Part shown: positions 5,716 to 6,326 of the stretch, piece by piece
Layout: every line of letters starts with the position of its first letter
How positions within the stretch are numbered: the first letter of the stretch is position 1
From: Bdellovibrionales bacterium
GTDB taxonomy: Bacteria; Bdellovibrionota; UBA1018; CAIMNF01
NCBI GenBank assembly: GCA_947457605.1
Contig: CANGWP010000124.1
Coordinates: 1-6,326, forward strand
Reading direction: 5' to 3'
DNA length: 6,326 nucleotides
Notes under the pieces: model-generated
Told to the model about the DNA's origin: nothing
Database searches by the model: none
The model's input: only the letters and a program-made list of their open reading frames with translations
Made by a program: the position numbers and the translations under genes

Positions 5716-6326
5716 CTATTTCGGGGGGTGCATGCTCTCCCGGCAATCACGCTCTTTGAACCAATCATAGGTATCCATGTAACGCCTCTTGATGGTCTCG
5801 CTGATCATTGGCGACTTCGCGGTTTCATCACCCAAGAGAAACCAGGAGGCCCAAGTGCGGTACACATGATCTTGCCCGGAGACATTCCAAAACAGGGAGG
5901 GAATCCGGAAATCATCCTGCAAGGCCCTCAAAAGACCCAAGCGAAAATAAAGCTCCTCTTGAAAGAATCCGACCCACTCGGACAAAGAACTTCGGTTCAA
6001 AAAGAAGATCGGATTGAGAGAGTGCAGGGCATCGATCAGATGGGCGAAATAAAGAAAGCCCGTCGGCCGCGTAAACAAAGCTCCGAGCGAATTCGAAACC
6101 GGCACCGTTTCGAGAATCACGCTGATCAAATTTTTGCGAAAGAGCACACGGTCCGCCTCAGGGAGGGTTGCGGCAACCAGGAGGCGCTTGGAGTAAAACT
6201 GAAGCCCATTCGTTCTCTCGACTCCTTCCATGAATCCTCCTGGCCCAACCGCAAAAGCGGAGCCCATGGAGTACTCACATAATCCCTTCATTGATCTCTT
6301 CGCATCGAGCGCTTGGAGTGCCTCGA
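5716..6326 (-). CDS. Unrecognised protein (5' end beyond the right edge)
   Basis: The minus-strand frame runs from the window edge to a TAG at 5716-5718 with no stop. It gives at least 202 residues, including about 11 (EALQALDAKRS) before the first ATG at 6291. The ATG at 6291 has only a weak purine run (GAAGAGA) upstream, so the gene may well start outside the window. The protein is rich in aromatic residues and leucine, has no clear membrane span or signal, and shows no enzyme motif I can name. Notable segments are GSAFAVGPGGFMEG near the beginning, then FLYFAHLIDALHSLNPIFFLN and WVGFFQEELYFRLGLLRALQDDFRIP, which look like amphipathic helices. The end is basic and polar (RYMDTYDWFKERDCRE). 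The small CPXCG gene follows 45 nt downstream on the same strand, suggesting co-transcription. The function is unknown. Confidence 0.72.
   Translation of the reverse strand, partial: EALQALDAKRSMKGLCEYSMGSAFAVGPGGFMEGVERTNGLQFYSKRLLVAATLPEADRVLFRKNLISVILETVPVSNSLGALFTRPTGFLYFAHLIDALHSLNPIFFLNRSSLSEWVGFFQEELYFRLGLLRALQDDFRIPSLFWNVSGQDHVYRTWASWFLLGDETAKSPMISETIKRRYMDTYDWFKERDCRESMHPPK

Noticed and set aside
5470..6282. A 270-residue open frame on the + strand antisense to the two minus-strand genes
   Set aside because: It has no recognisable motif or good ribosome site and looks like a mirror frame. The opposite strand encodes a clear CPXCG cysteine motif with a Shine-Dalgarno site.

Overview
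This is a chromosomal or large-replicon bacterial window, moderately GC-rich (a little over 50 % by eye), densely coded and with good Shine-Dalgarno sites. It looks like a Gram-negative, proteobacteria-like organism. A CPXCG-type zinc-ribbon-like protein, an ABC-2 exporter of the COG4586/COG4587/COG3694 type and a ParA/ParB pair do not fix the phylum. A deltaproteobacterial or Bdellovibrionota-like host is only a guess.

Layout on the + strand: the 3' end of an unrecognised gene (1-315) overlaps by 14 nt the start of a three-gene ABC-2 exporter operon. That operon holds an ATPase (302-1300) and two dissimilar permease subunits (1319-2140 and 2142-2927), with gaps of 18 nt and 1 nt. A 261-bp intergenic stretch follows. 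It carries four copies of a 16-bp GC-rich palindrome, GGTCGCC-NN-GGCGACC, then an AT-rich promoter-like segment and a strong Shine-Dalgarno site for a parA-parB operon (3189-4247 and 4263-5195). The ParA carries an N-terminal MerR-like DNA-binding domain. A near-perfect fifth copy of the palindrome lies inside parA itself. ParB ends just before a textbook intrinsic terminator (5223-5258).

After the terminator comes about 190 nt of nested imperfect palindrome (5264-5453), made of two pairs of long arms around a GC-rich apical part. It codes for nothing convincing. The rest of the window is on the minus strand: a small CPXCG-family cysteine-rich protein (5488-5670) and, upstream of it, an unrecognised gene open to the right edge of the window (5716-6326). 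The minus genes converge on parAB.

The parAB block is the most interesting part. No canonical chromosomal parS (TGTTTCACGTGAAACA) is visible. Instead a different 16-bp palindrome is clustered directly upstream of parA and recurs inside it. The simplest hypothesis is a self-contained partition or autoregulation module with its own site specificity: ParB (centromere) and/or the ParA N-terminal domain (operator) would bind these palindromes. This is inferred from position and symmetry only.
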